Assembly: GCF_048060115.1 (NCBI RefSeq)
Contig: NZ_JBHMIM010000044.1
Location: 4,003 to 68,002 of the forward strand
Length of the DNA stretch: 64,000 nt
DNA from: Micromonospora_E sp048060115
GTDB taxonomy: Bacteria > Actinomycetota > Actinomycetes > Mycobacteriales > Micromonosporaceae
Direction: 5' to 3'
The notes beneath the pieces are model-generated. The model was not told the origin of the DNA. It saw only the letters and a program-made list of their open reading frames with translations, and made no database searches. Positions within the stretch are counted from its first letter, which is position 1, and every line of letters begins with the position of its first letter. Both the position numbers and the translations under genes were made by a program. This document shows positions 8,610 to 17,304 of the stretch, piece after piece.

Positions 8610-10007
8610 TCAACTCGCCCAGGCGCGGATCATCGGATAGATCCCGAGCGCCGCACCGAGCACCGGGATCAGCGCCACCGCGAGGATGATCTCCAGAATG
8701 TCCACTGTCCGTCCCCAGTAGGGCCGCAGCCGCCGACCCGGCAGGGTACCTCCGGCGGTGAGGATGGCGCCGGCGACCGCCACGACCGCCGGCGCCAGCA
8801 CCGCGACCCGGACCAGATCAGACCGGTCGGCCGCGAACCGCAACAGATCGAACAGCACCAGTGCGATGGCCGGTGTCAGCGTCGCCCAGCGGGCGACCAG
8901 TCCGCTCAGGTGCCGGGACCGCATGCTGATCAGCGCTGCGATCACCAGAGCCAGGACCATCGGCCACAGCCCACCGGGGGTGACGAGCACCGCGGCACTG
9001 ATTGTCTGCGCGGCGCCCACACCGACGGTCAACGCGGCGTGGTAGGCCAGGCCGGCGGATCCCCGGTCGACCACCATCCGGTACGGCGCCGGCTCGATGT
9101 CCTCCGACAGTTGCTCCGGCCGGCCGGGCAACAGTGGCAACGCCAGACCACCCAGCCGGAATCCGAGTGGCGGCAACATCAACGCGATCAGCAAGGTCAG
9201 CACCAGGCCGCAGGCGGCAGCTTCCTGCGGCGTCACCGGCCCAACCGCAGCCAGCAGCGCGGTCACCGCGCCGGTCGCGACGAACGCGATCGCCCCGGTG
9301 AACAACAAGAAGCTGGCGGCGACCAACGAGGCGCCGGCCACGAGCGTCACCAGCACGGCCAGGCAGGCCAGCGCCACCCGGACCGCTGTGCTGGAGTACG
9401 GGGCGATCGCCTCGGCACCGAGCCACCCGGCCATCGCCGCGTAGCCTGCCGCGCTGGCCGTCAGCAGGGTGCCGGTCTGCGGATCCGGAACCGCTCGGCT
9501 CACCAGTCCGGCAGCGGCGAGCAGCGGCAAAGTGAGCAGCGCGGCGACGGCGGCGCGAATCCCTACCGGCCCATCCAGCCCGAGCACCAGCAGACCGCCG
9601 GCGAGCGCCAGCGCACCCATGGTGAGCAGCAGCGCCCGGGTGCGGGGAACCGACCAGCGGTACGGGCTGGTCCGCGCCTGATCCGCGACCCCGTCGACAA
9701 GGTCGTCGAAATCGATCGGCGGCAACTGCTCGGCCCGGGGCCGAAAGTGCAGCGTCTCGCCGTCGAGCAGGTGCAGCTCGACGGCGGTGCGCTCATCGTC
9801 CAGCGGTGCTCTGCCGAGGCGCTGCACCACCCAGCCGTCGTGTTCGGCACCGCGGTCGGCGGCGTCCGGGTCGAGTTGGAGCAGCACCTCGGGTAGCAGG
9901 TCGACCAGCGGGGTCTCCCCTGGCAGGGCGAGATCCGCCGTCCGGTTGCCGAGCACGAACCGCAACCGGACCGGAGCGGCCAGACGCTGTCTGGCGAGGC
10001 TTTCCAT
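8610..10007 (-). CDS. eccD: Type VII secretion membrane channel EccD
   Basis: 465 residues. Residues ~12-95 fit the ubiquitin-like (YukD-type) domain of EccD (LVDLLPEVLLQLDPDAADRG region, then LDGETLHFRPR). After a linker, from about residue 125 the protein is almost entirely hydrophobic and fits the expected 11 transmembrane helices. EccD dimers line the inner-membrane pore. It sits between the acidic WXG-like gene (stop 8 bases upstream) and eccB. Size and order match known EccD proteins. Confidence 0.95.
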   Translation of the reverse strand: MESLARQRLAAPVRLRFVLGNRTADLALPGETPLVDLLPEVLLQLDPDAADRGAEHDGWVVQRLGRAPLDDERTAVELHLLDGETLHFRPRAEQLPPIDFDDLVDGVADQARTSPYRWSVPRTRALLLTMGALALAGGLLVLGLDGPVGIRAAVAALLTLPLLAAAGLVSRAVPDPQTGTLLTASAAGYAAMAGWLGAEAIAPYSSTAVRVALACLAVLVTLVAGASLVAASFLLFTGAIAFVATGAVTALLAAVGPVTPQEAAACGLVLTLLIALMLPPLGFRLGGLALPLLPGRPEQLSEDIEPAPYRMVVDRGSAGLAYHAALTVGVGAAQTISAAVLVTPGGLWPMVLALVIAALISMRSRHLSGLVARWATLTPAIALVLFDLLRFAADRSDLVRVAVLAPAVVAVAGAILTAGGTLPGRRLRPYWGRTVDILEIILAVALIPVLGAALGIYPMIRAWAS

Positions 10008-10015
10008 ATCCGTGA

Positions 10016-10951
10016 TCAGTCAGGCGGGTAGTAGCGGTAGAAGTCTTCGTCGGTCTCGCCGTTCCTACCGCTCGGGTCCGGTCCCCAGAAGTATGGCTGG
10101 TTGTTCAGCCACCAGATCTCCTGACCATCGGGACCGGTCTGGTGCTCACCGTCGACCTTGTACCAACGCCAGGTGTTGTCGGACCAATCCTTCTCGCCGC
10201 CCTTCGGATAGAAGTTCTCGTCCGGTTCACTCATCGTGAAGTGTTCGCCGGTCGGCAGTCGCGGCGTGTCGTCGTCGCCGTCGTCGTCGTCGCCGTCGCC
10301 GTCGTCGTCATCTTCCTGGCGGTCATCTTCCTGGCGGTCGTCGTCATCGTCGTCATCGTCGTCGTCATCGTGGAGAACGGCGCCTTCGTCCTCGATGTCC
10401 TCGATGGTTTCGCCATCGCCCAGGTCGATTTCTTCGTCTTCATCGGGGCCGAGGCCGTCGATCTCGAGCTCGTCCTCCATGTCGTGGATGTCGTCCGGAT
10501 CGAACTCGATTTTCGGCTTGCCGTCCTCGATCGAGTACGTCTTCTCGTCGCCCAGATCCTCGTCGTCGCCAGTGTCGTAGTCGTCCTTGGCCTTGACCTC
10601 GGTCGGCGTGAACTCGGCGTCGGCCATGTCCTCGACTGCGGACCTGGCAACGCCGGTGGCGGCGGCTACCGCGTCGGCATTGCTCATATCGACGCCTTCG
10701 AACGCGTCAGCGATCTTGTAGAGCCCGGCGTTGATCTCCTCGAACGCCAGCCCCAGGTACTTGGCGTGGGTGACGATCGCATCACGGCGGTCCACGAACA
10801 GGTCCTCGAGCCACTCGGCCACGTCGAACTTTCCAGCGTTGGGATCCATCGTGCCCAGATTCCGGAAGACGCTGTCGTAGTCGTCCATGATGGAGCCAAT
10901 CGCCTTGGCGACTTTGCGCAGCTCTTCCGGCTCGACTCGTGTCTCGGTCAT
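10016..10951 (-). CDS. WXG-like helical protein with poly-Asp linker and Trp-rich tail
   Basis: 311 residues in three parts. Residues 1-~105 are helical with a W-L turn (DVAEWLEDLF), like an ESX WXG/EspC domain. Residues ~120-245 are extremely acidic and include 11 consecutive Asp and DDDDGDGDDDDGDDD. The last ~60 residues are aromatic (NTWRWYKVDG, EIWWLNNQPYFWG, FYRYYPPD) and may form a small strand-rich domain. No signal peptide. The ATG has GGAG 9 bases upstream. It is the first gene of the leftward ESX operon and diverges from eccC. It may be a substrate or substrate adaptor; calcium binding by the acidic tract is only a possibility. Confidence 0.75.
   Translation of the reverse strand: MTETRVEPEELRKVAKAIGSIMDDYDSVFRNLGTMDPNAGKFDVAEWLEDLFVDRRDAIVTHAKYLGLAFEEINAGLYKIADAFEGVDMSNADAVAAATGVARSAVEDMADAEFTPTEVKAKDDYDTGDDEDLGDEKTYSIEDGKPKIEFDPDDIHDMEDELEIDGLGPDEDEEIDLGDGETIEDIEDEGAVLHDDDDDDDDDDDRQEDDRQEDDDDGDGDDDDGDDDTPRLPTGEHFTMSEPDENFYPKGGEKDWSDNTWRWYKVDGEHQTGPDGQEIWWLNNQPYFWGPDPSGRNGETDEDFYRYYPPD
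10257..10371. repeat. GTC/ATC trinucleotide tract encoding poly-Asp
   Basis: An imperfect trinucleotide run (mainly gtc and atc on the + strand) encodes the Asp-rich linker of the gene at 10016-10951. Its longest pure segment (10338-10371) gives 11 Asp in a row. Such tracts can vary in length by slippage in units of one residue. Confidence 0.8.
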
Positions 10952-11117
10952 GAACGCCGCTCCTGCTATGGTGGGTCCGTCTTCCTACGGGTTCCCGATC
11001 GCCTTGGCCAGCGAAACCAGCACCCACGAGACGGTAGGCACGGTGGTCCCACCCGCATACCTGCACGGCGGGGCACCGGTCCGATCGGAGGGAAACCCCT
11101 CACCGAAGGAGACACCC
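10952..11117. promoter_or_regulatory. Divergent intergenic region, ESX operon versus eccC
   Basis: 166 bases separate the two outward-facing transcription units and must hold both promoters. I could not identify convincing -35/-10 boxes, and the TGAACC-N16-CGTT motif of the sigma regulon is absent. The ribosome site of eccC (GAAGGAGA, 11105-11112) is clear. Confidence 0.5.
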
Positions 11118-14100
11118 GTGGGTACGGTCCCCTACTCGCGCAAGGCCCGCCGGGCCGGGCCTGTCGCGCCGGTCGAAGAGATCAACCTCCAGGAACCACC
11201 TGTCATCCCCGAACCCGCCGAGCGCGGCATCAGCTCGGTGCTCATGCTGGCTCCGATGGGCATCGCCTCGCTGGCCATGGTCCTGATGTTCCTGCGACCC
11301 AACGCGGGCGCGCTGGCGTACGTCGGGGTCTGCCTGATGGTGCTCGCCGCCGTGACGATGATGATCGTGCCGCTGATTCGCAACGCGGGGCAGCACAAAC
11401 ATCGGCTCAACGGCGAACGCCGCGACTACCTGCGTTATCTCGGCCAGGTCCGCCGCAAGGTGCGCACCTCACTGGTCGAGGAGCGGCGGGCAGCCCGGTG
11501 GCTGCATCCCCACCCAGGCGCGCTGTGGACGATGGCGCTGAGTCAGCGGCTCTGGGAGCGCCGGACGTCCCACGAGGACTTCGGCGAGGTCCGGGTAGGT
11601 CTGGGTGCCCGACGCTCGACCACCCGGCTGATCGCACCGGCCAGCAAGCCGATCAGCGATCTGGAGCCGCTCGCCGCGCACGCGCTGCGCCGCTTCCTGC
11701 GCGCCTACGCCACTTTGCAGGACGCCCCGATCTCCCTCTACCTACGCGGCTTCGCCCGGATCGGCTTCAAGGGCGATCGGCGCACCACCCGCGGCGCCGT
11801 CCGCGCGCTACTGGCCCAACTGACCGTCGCGCACTCGCCACAGGACGTGTACGTGATCGTCGCCGCCACCGGTACCGCCTGGGACTGGGTCAAGTGGCTG
11901 CCGCACGTCCAGGACGACTCGGTCCCGGACGTGACCGGCACCCGGCGGCGGGTCGTGACCGAGGCAGCGGAGATCGACGAGACCCTCGCGGCCCTCGGCA
12001 TTCCGGACCGGCCAGGCTTCGAGCCGGACACTCCGGTCACCGCGATGGAGCCGTTCGTGGTGCTGGTCCTCGACGGTCCCACCCTGCCGGCCAACCACCG
12101 GCTCGGTACGGACGGCTACCGGAACCTGATCACCCTCGACGTACAGGCCGTCTTCGGCTGGGAGACCCACCCGCACACCCTGCTGGTGCAGACGGCCAAG
12201 GACCTGCTGAGCGTCGTCTCGTTCGACCATCTGGGCAAGTCGAGCAACAGCCGCCTGTGCAGGCCGGACCTGATGAGTGTGATGTCCGCCGAGGCGCTGG
12301 CCCGCACCCTAGCCCGGTACCGGGTCGGTCAGGGTGGCGACACCGAGGAGCCGCTGGCCACCGACTACGACCTGGCCGGACTGATTCAACTCGGCGACCT
12401 GACCACCTTCGACCCGGCCGTCTACCGGGCCGGGCGTACGGCGGCGCAGCGGTTGCGGGTGCCGATCGGGATGACCTCGACCGGCAGCCCGATCGAACTT
12501 GACATCAAGGAGGCCGCAGAAGGCGGAATGGGGCCGCACGGCATGCTGATCGGCGCGACCGGTTCCGGCAAGAGCGAGCTGCTACGGACTCTCGTGCTGG
12601 CCCTGGCCGCCCGGCACACCTCGGAAGAGTTGAACCTGGTCCTGGTCGACTTCAAGGGCGGCGCGGCGTTCCTCGGCTTCGAGCGGCTGCCGCACACCTC
12701 GGCCGTGATCACCAACCTGTCGGAGGAACTCGAGCTCGTCGACCGGATGCAGGATGCGCTCACCGGTGAACTGAACCGACGGCAGGAACACCTCCGGGCC
12801 AGTGGGTACCCCTCGCGGCGCGACTACGAACGGGCCCGCGCCGACGGTGCGGCGATGGAGCCGATGCCGGCGCTGTTCATCGTCGTCGACGAGTTCAGCG
12901 AGATGCTCAGCAGCAAGCCGGAGTTCATCGACGTCTTCGGCATGATCGGCCGGCTCGGCCGCAGCCTCGGGGTGCATCTGCTGCTGGCCAGCCAGCGGGT
13001 CGACGAGGGGCGTATCCACACCATCGAATCGCACCTGTCGTACCGGATCGGTCTGCGGACCTTCTCCTCGATGGAGAGCCGCAGCGTGCTCGGCGTACCG
13101 GACGCCTACGAACTGCCGAACGTCCCCGGCAACGGTTACCTACGGCCCGACACCCAAACCTTGATCAGGTTCAAGGCGGCGTACTGCTCCGGCCCGTGGC
13201 GACCGCCGAACCAACGACGCCGCACCGCCGGGCAGGGCGGTCTGGTCCCGTTCGGCACCGCCCACCTGCGGCCTGAGCAACCCGTCGACCCGCAGCCGGA
13301 CGACGAAGCCGACGATCTGGGGGACAAGCCGCCGATCCTGGCCGACATGCTGCTGCAGGTGTTGCGGGGGCACGGACCCGCCGCCCACCAGGTTTGGCTG
13401 CCACCGTTGACCGATACGACAACGCTGGAGAAGCTGCTGCCACCGCTGATCGAGCATCCGACCCTGGGGCTCGCACCGATCGGCGGCTTCGGCACGGGGC
13501 AGCTCACCGTCCCGGTCGGCCTGATCGACCTGCCGGCCCAGCAGCGCCGCGAGTTGCTGCAGGCCAGCCTGGCCGGCAGCGCCGGCAATGTCGGCGTCGT
13601 CGGCGGGCCGCAGGCCGGCAAGAGCACCTTGCTGCGGACCCTGATCTGTGCACTGGCGCTCACCCACACCGCAGCCGAGGTGCAGTTCTACTGCCTCGAC
13701 TTCGGTGGCGGCGCGATGGCCTCGCTGTCGCGGCTGCCGCACGTGGGCGGCGTCGCGGGCCGGCTGGACCGCGACAAGGTGGCCCGCACGGTACTGGAGA
13801 TGACCGGCCTGCTGGCCCGCCGGGAGATGCTCTTCGCCGAGCATGGGATCGACTCGATGACCAGCTACCGGCGGGCCCGGGCCACCGGGGCGTTCCACGA
13901 CGTCGACCGGTACGGTGACGTTTTCCTCGTCGTCGACGGCTGGTACACGGCCCGACAGGACTTCCAGGACCTGGACGACCGTTTCGGCGAGCTGGCGGCG
14001 CGCGGGCTCAGCTTTGGCGTACACCTGCTGGTTTCCGCAGGTCGCTGGTCGGAGATCCGTCCCTGGCTGCGCGACGTCCTCGGCACCCGCTTCGAACTGC

Positions 14101-15089
14101 GGCTCGGGGACCCGGTGGAGTCCGAGGTCAACAGTAGAGTCGCGGCGACCGTGCCGGCGATCCCCGGCCGGGGGATCACCGCCGACCGGCAGCACTTTCT
14201 CACCGCGCTCCCCCGCATCGACGGCGACCCGAGCACCGAGGACCTCGCCGAGGCGACCGCCGAGTTGGTCGAGGCGCTGGACGTGCCCACCGCACCACGC
14301 GCCCCCAAGGTGAAGCTGCTGCCGGAACGGCTGCTCGCCGCCGAGTTGCCCGCACCCACCGCGCCGTCGCGGGAGGCTGAGATCCGGATCCCACTCGGCC
14401 TCGACGACGTGCGGCTGGCGCCGCTGTGGCACGACTTCGACGCCCACCCGCACCTGCTGATCTTCGGCGACACGGAAACCGGCAAGACGAACCTGTTGCG
14501 GCACATCGCCAGCAGCATCGTCGCGCACCACACGCCCAAGGAGGCGCGGGTGGTCTTCGGCGACTCCCGGCGCGAGCTGCACGAGTCGATCCCGCAGGCG
14601 AACCAGATCGGCTACTCGATGTCGGCCGAACGCCTCGCCGCTACCCTGGTCGAAGCCGGACAGGTGCTCACCTCCCGGCTGCCCGGGCCGGAGATCCCAC
14701 CGAGCCGGCTGTCGAAGCGCGACTGGTGGACCGGCGGCCGGCTGTTCATCCTGGTCGACGACTTCGAACTGATCGAGGGCGGCCGGGACTCCCCACTCGC
14801 CCCACTGTTGCCGCTGCTGCCGCACGGTGCCGAGATCGGCCTGCATCTGATCATCGCCCGCAGCACGTCCGGGGCGGGCCGGTCGATGATGAATCCAGTG
14901 CTGCGGCGCGCCTGGGAGCTGGGGTCGCCAGCGGTGCTCTTTTCCTGCCCGCGGGAAGAGGGCAACTTCCTCGGCAACGTGCGGCCCCGGACCCTGCCGC
15001 CGGGCCGCGGGCAGTACATCGACCGCCGACGCAACGTCCGGCTGGTGCAGACGCCGGAGATGCCGGCTCCGCAGAAGCCGGCATCCTGA
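11118..15089 (+). CDS. eccC: Type VII secretion ATPase EccC (fused EccCa/EccCb)
   Basis: 1323 residues from the GTG at 11118, chosen because GAAGGAGA lies 5 bases upstream and the protein then begins VGTVPYSRKARRAG, typical of EccC; the open frame extends further upstream without family-like sequence. Two N-terminal membrane helices (about residues 35-80) are followed by three FtsK/SpoIIIE-type ATPase domains: Walker A at 479-486 (GATGSGKS), 829-836 (GGPQAGKS) and 1117-1124 (GDTETGKT). Walker B residues are complete in the first (IVVDEFSEM) and third (LVDDFE) but Glu is Gly in the second (VVDGW), as is common in EccC. This is the motor that recognises WXG100 substrates. It faces convergently into mycP. 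Confidence 0.97.
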   Translation: MGTVPYSRKARRAGPVAPVEEINLQEPPVIPEPAERGISSVLMLAPMGIASLAMVLMFLRPNAGALAYVGVCLMVLAAVTMMIVPLIRNAGQHKHRLNGERRDYLRYLGQVRRKVRTSLVEERRAARWLHPHPGALWTMALSQRLWERRTSHEDFGEVRVGLGARRSTTRLIAPASKPISDLEPLAAHALRRFLRAYATLQDAPISLYLRGFARIGFKGDRRTTRGAVRALLAQLTVAHSPQDVYVIVAATGTAWDWVKWLPHVQDDSVPDVTGTRRRVVTEAAEIDETLAALGIPDRPGFEPDTPVTAMEPFVVLVLDGPTLPANHRLGTDGYRNLITLDVQAVFGWETHPHTLLVQTAKDLLSVVSFDHLGKSSNSRLCRPDLMSVMSAEALARTLARYRVGQGGDTEEPLATDYDLAGLIQLGDLTTFDPAVYRAGRTAAQRLRVPIGMTSTGSPIELDIKEAAEGGMGPHGMLIGATGSGKSELLRTLVLALAARHTSEELNLVLVDFKGGAAFLGFERLPHTSAVITNLSEELELVDRMQDALTGELNRRQEHLRASGYPSRRDYERARADGAAMEPMPALFIVVDEFSEMLSSKPEFIDVFGMIGRLGRSLGVHLLLASQRVDEGRIHTIESHLSYRIGLRTFSSMESRSVLGVPDAYELPNVPGNGYLRPDTQTLIRFKAAYCSGPWRPPNQRRRTAGQGGLVPFGTAHLRPEQPVDPQPDDEADDLGDKPPILADMLLQVLRGHGPAAHQVWLPPLTDTTTLEKLLPPLIEHPTLGLAPIGGFGTGQLTVPVGLIDLPAQQRRELLQASLAGSAGNVGVVGGPQAGKSTLLRTLICALALTHTAAEVQFYCLDFGGGAMASLSRLPHVGGVAGRLDRDKVARTVLEMTGLLARREMLFAEHGIDSMTSYRRARATGAFHDVDRYGDVFLVVDGWYTARQDFQDLDDRFGELAARGLSFGVHLLVSAGRWSEIRPWLRDVLGTRFELRLGDPVESEVNSRVAATVPAIPGRGITADRQHFLTALPRIDGDPSTEDLAEATAELVEALDVPTAPRAPKVKLLPERLLAAELPAPTAPSREAEIRIPLGLDDVRLAPLWHDFDAHPHLLIFGDTETGKTNLLRHIASSIVAHHTPKEARVVFGDSRRELHESIPQANQIGYSMSAERLAATLVEAGQVLTSRLPGPEIPPSRLSKRDWWTGGRLFILVDDFELIEGGRDSPLAPLLPLLPHGAEIGLHLIIARSTSGAGRSMMNPVLRRAWELGSPAVLFSCPREEGNFLGNVRPRTLPPGRGQYIDRRRNVRLVQTPEMPAPQKPAS

Positions 15090-15107
15090 CCGGCGACCTG
15101 GTACTGG

Positions 15108-15134
15108 GCGGCGGGCGGCCACGATGCCCGCCGC
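15108..15134. terminator. Bidirectional hairpin terminator between eccC and mycP
   Basis: A perfect 9-bp GC stem (GCGGCGGGC / GCCCGCCGC) with a 9-base loop fills the 44-base gap between the convergent eccC and mycP stop codons. There is no T-tract on either side, which is common in high-GC actinomycetes. Confidence 0.65.
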
Positions 15135-16357
15135 TACTGGTCGGCGTCCGACGGTGGACGGTCGACCGTACGGTGGGCAGACCGCCAGCCACGGGCCCGG
15201 CCGGCGGGCACCAGCACGTTGAGCAGCGCCACCAGCCCGACCAGCACGACCGACAGACCGGCGGCGAGCGCTGCCATCGTCGGCCCGACCGGATCGGGTG
15301 GCGGCAGATCGGGATGGCGGGCGTCGACCGCAGGCGCCACCAGACTGCCGGTGCTCTCCTCGGCGAGCGTGGCGGACACAGCCGCCGCCGAATTGACGAC
15401 GCCCCAGCCGTAGCCGGAATCGGGCAGGGCCACCGCTGGATGGTCGGCGGTCGCCAACAGCCGGTGTCGCACCTCGGCGGCGGACAGGTCCGGCCGGTAC
15501 GCGCGGACCAGCGCGGCGACGCCCGCCACGAACGGCACCGCGTAGCTGGTGCCGCTGCCGCGCCAGTGTCCGGGGCCGCCGGGGCCGACGCTGACCACCT
15601 CGACCCCAGGTGCGGTCAGCCCGAGGTGCGCTCCGGTCTGGGAGAAGGCGGCGAGTGTACCGGTCGAGTCGATCGCCCCGACGGCGAGCACGGTTGGCAG
15701 CGCCGCCGGGTACGCGACCTGCGTCCCCTGCCCGGCGCTGTTCGCCGCGGCCGCAACTACCAGGACGTCACGCTGCTCGGCGTACTCGATCGCTGCGACG
15801 AGGCTCTGCTCCGGTGCCGTGGTGCTGGCGGAGATGTTCACGATGTCGGCGCCGGCGTCGACCGCGGTGCGGATGCCCTGCGCGAACAGCCTGGCGGTGC
15901 CGTCGTCCATGCTGTTCGCCACCCGGACCGGCAGGATCCGCGCGTCGGGGGCGACCCCGTGGAAGCCGGTTCCGTCGACCGGTGCGGCACTGATGATCCC
16001 GGCGATGAACGTGCCATGGCCGAAACAGTCGCTGTCGGCCCGGGGCCGGCCGGGGCTGGTGAGGTCGACCCCGGGCAGTACCCGGCCTCGCAGTTGCGGA
16101 CTGTCCGCCGCGACGCCGGTGTCGACGACGGCGACGGTGATTCCCGCGCCACGGGTCAGCGGCCAGACCCGATCCGCCCCCAGCCAGGACTGGGCCCAGG
16201 GCTTCCCTGTCTCCATGCTCTCCGGCGGCCGCAGGCAGTTGTCCCCGGGGTCGGGTAGTGCCGGCGCCGCCGCCATCGCCGGAACACCGGCCGCCGCCGC
16301 GGCCACCACCACGACGGCGAGTCCCGCGACTGCCCGCACGAGCATCACCGGTGACAC
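15134..16357 (-). CDS. mycP: Mycosin, membrane-anchored subtilisin-like protease
   Basis: 407 residues. A hydrophobic N-terminal signal (residues ~6-30) leads into an S8 subtilisin domain with intact catalytic Asp79 (VVDTGV), His114 (CFGHGTF) and Ser271 (GSGTSYAVPF); the oxyanion Asn is probably Asn206 (AANSAG). A C-terminal membrane helix (about 360-385) with a short basic tail anchors it, as in mycosins. MycP stabilises the ESX membrane complex and processes some substrates outside the cytoplasmic membrane. The GTG start lies 3 bases after the anti-sigma stop codon, so it belongs to a two-gene operon with that gene. The operon has its own ECF-type promoter (17238-17265), separating mycP from the core eccBCD genes. 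Confidence 0.95.
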   Translation of the reverse strand: MSPVMLVRAVAGLAVVVVAAAAAGVPAMAAAPALPDPGDNCLRPPESMETGKPWAQSWLGADRVWPLTRGAGITVAVVDTGVAADSPQLRGRVLPGVDLTSPGRPRADSDCFGHGTFIAGIISAAPVDGTGFHGVAPDARILPVRVANSMDDGTARLFAQGIRTAVDAGADIVNISASTTAPEQSLVAAIEYAEQRDVLVVAAAANSAGQGTQVAYPAALPTVLAVGAIDSTGTLAAFSQTGAHLGLTAPGVEVVSVGPGGPGHWRGSGTSYAVPFVAGVAALVRAYRPDLSAAEVRHRLLATADHPAVALPDSGYGWGVVNSAAAVSATLAEESTGSLVAPAVDARHPDLPPPDPVGPTMAALAAGLSVVLVGLVALLNVLVPAGRARGWRSAHRTVDRPPSDADQ

Positions 16358-16360
16358 GGG

Positions 16361-17173
16361 TCAGCCCGGTCCCGCCGACGACTGTTGCAGCTCCACCGGA
16401 GCCATCACAGCGAGTGATCCGTCGCGGGCGGTGACGCTGAACCGGGCCAGCCGGTCGATCGGCACCGGGCAGCTGGTCTCCACCTCCTGTGGGCGTCCGG
16501 TGCCGGTGACGGCGGCCAGTTCCCAGCTGCGCCCGTCGATGTCGGTGACGTAGAACCGGTACGGCGCACCGACGGTGAGCCCGTTGATGGCGGCGCGTAG
16601 CCCGAGGCCGTCGCCGTGTGCGGTGACCGCCACGGACAGGGTGGCCCCGGTCGAGGCATCGGTGGCGTTGGCGTTGGCGACCAGCGTGGTAGACGCATCG
16701 GCACCGAACAGCCAGGCGAGCATCGGCTGGCCGCCGGTGACACCGGCGATCAGGAACAGCGCGACCGCGAGGCCGACGCCGGCCAGCACCAGCCGCCGTT
16801 GTCGGCGTGGGCCGCGCCGGGGCCGCACCGCGCCGCCGGCGGAGCCAGTGGGACGGGTGGCGCGGTCGACGCGACCGGCCGCCGACACGGGACCGGCAAC
16901 CGGCAACGGGTCTACCGGAGGGACGGGAACAGCAGGTTGCGCCGGGGCACCAGCCGCCGCGCCGAACTCGGCTATCAGGTCGTCGCGGTCGGCCTCGGAG
17001 AGCAGCGCCAGCATCATCACCGCCTCGCCGACCCGACTGGCCTCCGCCAGACAGTCACCGCAGATCGCGAGGTGAAGTTCGACGGCGGTCAACTCGTCGT
17101 CGGGCAGCGCACCCACCTGGTAAAGGCCGAGCGCGTCGCGCAGCTGCGGCTCGCCGCACCCGCCGTCAGCCAT
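16361..17173 (-). CDS. Membrane anti-sigma factor with zinc-binding (ZAS) domain
   Basis: 270 residues. The N-terminal domain has the H-x3-C-x2-C signature (His34, Cys38, Cys41 in HLAICGDC) of zinc-associated anti-sigma factors. A Pro/Ala/Arg-rich linker leads to one membrane helix (about residues 130-150), and the extracytoplasmic part is strand-rich (RskA-like in layout). Such proteins hold an ECF sigma factor inactive until a signal arrives from outside. The only sigma factor in the window is at 20821-21402, so it is the presumed partner. The ATG is preceded by a near-perfect ribosome site (GGAGGTGA). It is co-transcribed with mycP, which could suggest regulated proteolysis; this is speculative. 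Confidence 0.88.
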   Translation of the reverse strand: MADGGCGEPQLRDALGLYQVGALPDDELTAVELHLAICGDCLAEASRVGEAVMMLALLSEADRDDLIAEFGAAAGAPAQPAVPVPPVDPLPVAGPVSAAGRVDRATRPTGSAGGAVRPRRGPRRQRRLVLAGVGLAVALFLIAGVTGGQPMLAWLFGADASTTLVANANATDASTGATLSVAVTAHGDGLGLRAAINGLTVGAPYRFYVTDIDGRSWELAAVTGTGRPQEVETSCPVPIDRLARFSVTARDGSLAVMAPVELQQSSAGPG

Positions 17174-17237
17174 CCGCGATCACCTCCGTCGACCCGCCGC
17201 CCGCCCGGTCCTGGGTCACCGGCGCGACTTCACTGCT

Positions 17238-17265
17238 GAAACGGAAGCGCGCTGCGGTAGGTTCA
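17238..17265 (-). promoter_or_regulatory. ECF sigma promoter for anti-sigma/mycP operon
   Basis: On the minus strand TGAACC (17260-17265), a 16-base spacer and CGTTTC (17238-17243) precede the anti-sigma gene, leaving a leader of about 60 bases. The same boxes and the same spacer occur at 20747-20774 and 22068-22095. The pattern resembles mycobacterial SigL promoters (TGAACC / CGTGTC, from memory). Confidence 0.8.
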
Positions 17266-17281
17266 CGGATAACTCCCCCAT

Positions 17282-17303
17282 GACTGTCGTCTTGCAGACA
17301 GTC
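17282..17303. terminator. Hairpin after pseudo-mycosin gene
   Basis: A perfect 7-bp inverted repeat (GACTGTC / GACAGTC) with an 8-base loop begins 1 base beyond the stop codon of the gene at 17305. It lies just upstream of the anti-sigma promoter and could insulate the two units. No T-tract follows. Confidence 0.5.
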
Positions 17304-17304
17304 G

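Noticed and set aside
10887..11117. 77-codon N-terminal extension of eccC
   Set aside because: It overlaps the divergent gene, has no EccC-like sequence, and a strong ribosome site marks the GTG at 11118.
10142..12502. 786-codon plus-strand open frame rich in Val and Ile
   Set aside because: It is the complement of the Asp-codon tract and then an off-frame reading of eccC.
13140..15122. 660-codon minus-strand open frame opposite eccC
   Set aside because: Arg/Gly/Pro/Gln-rich composition with no family-like motif, and the plus strand carries unmistakable EccC; it is a high-GC shadow frame.
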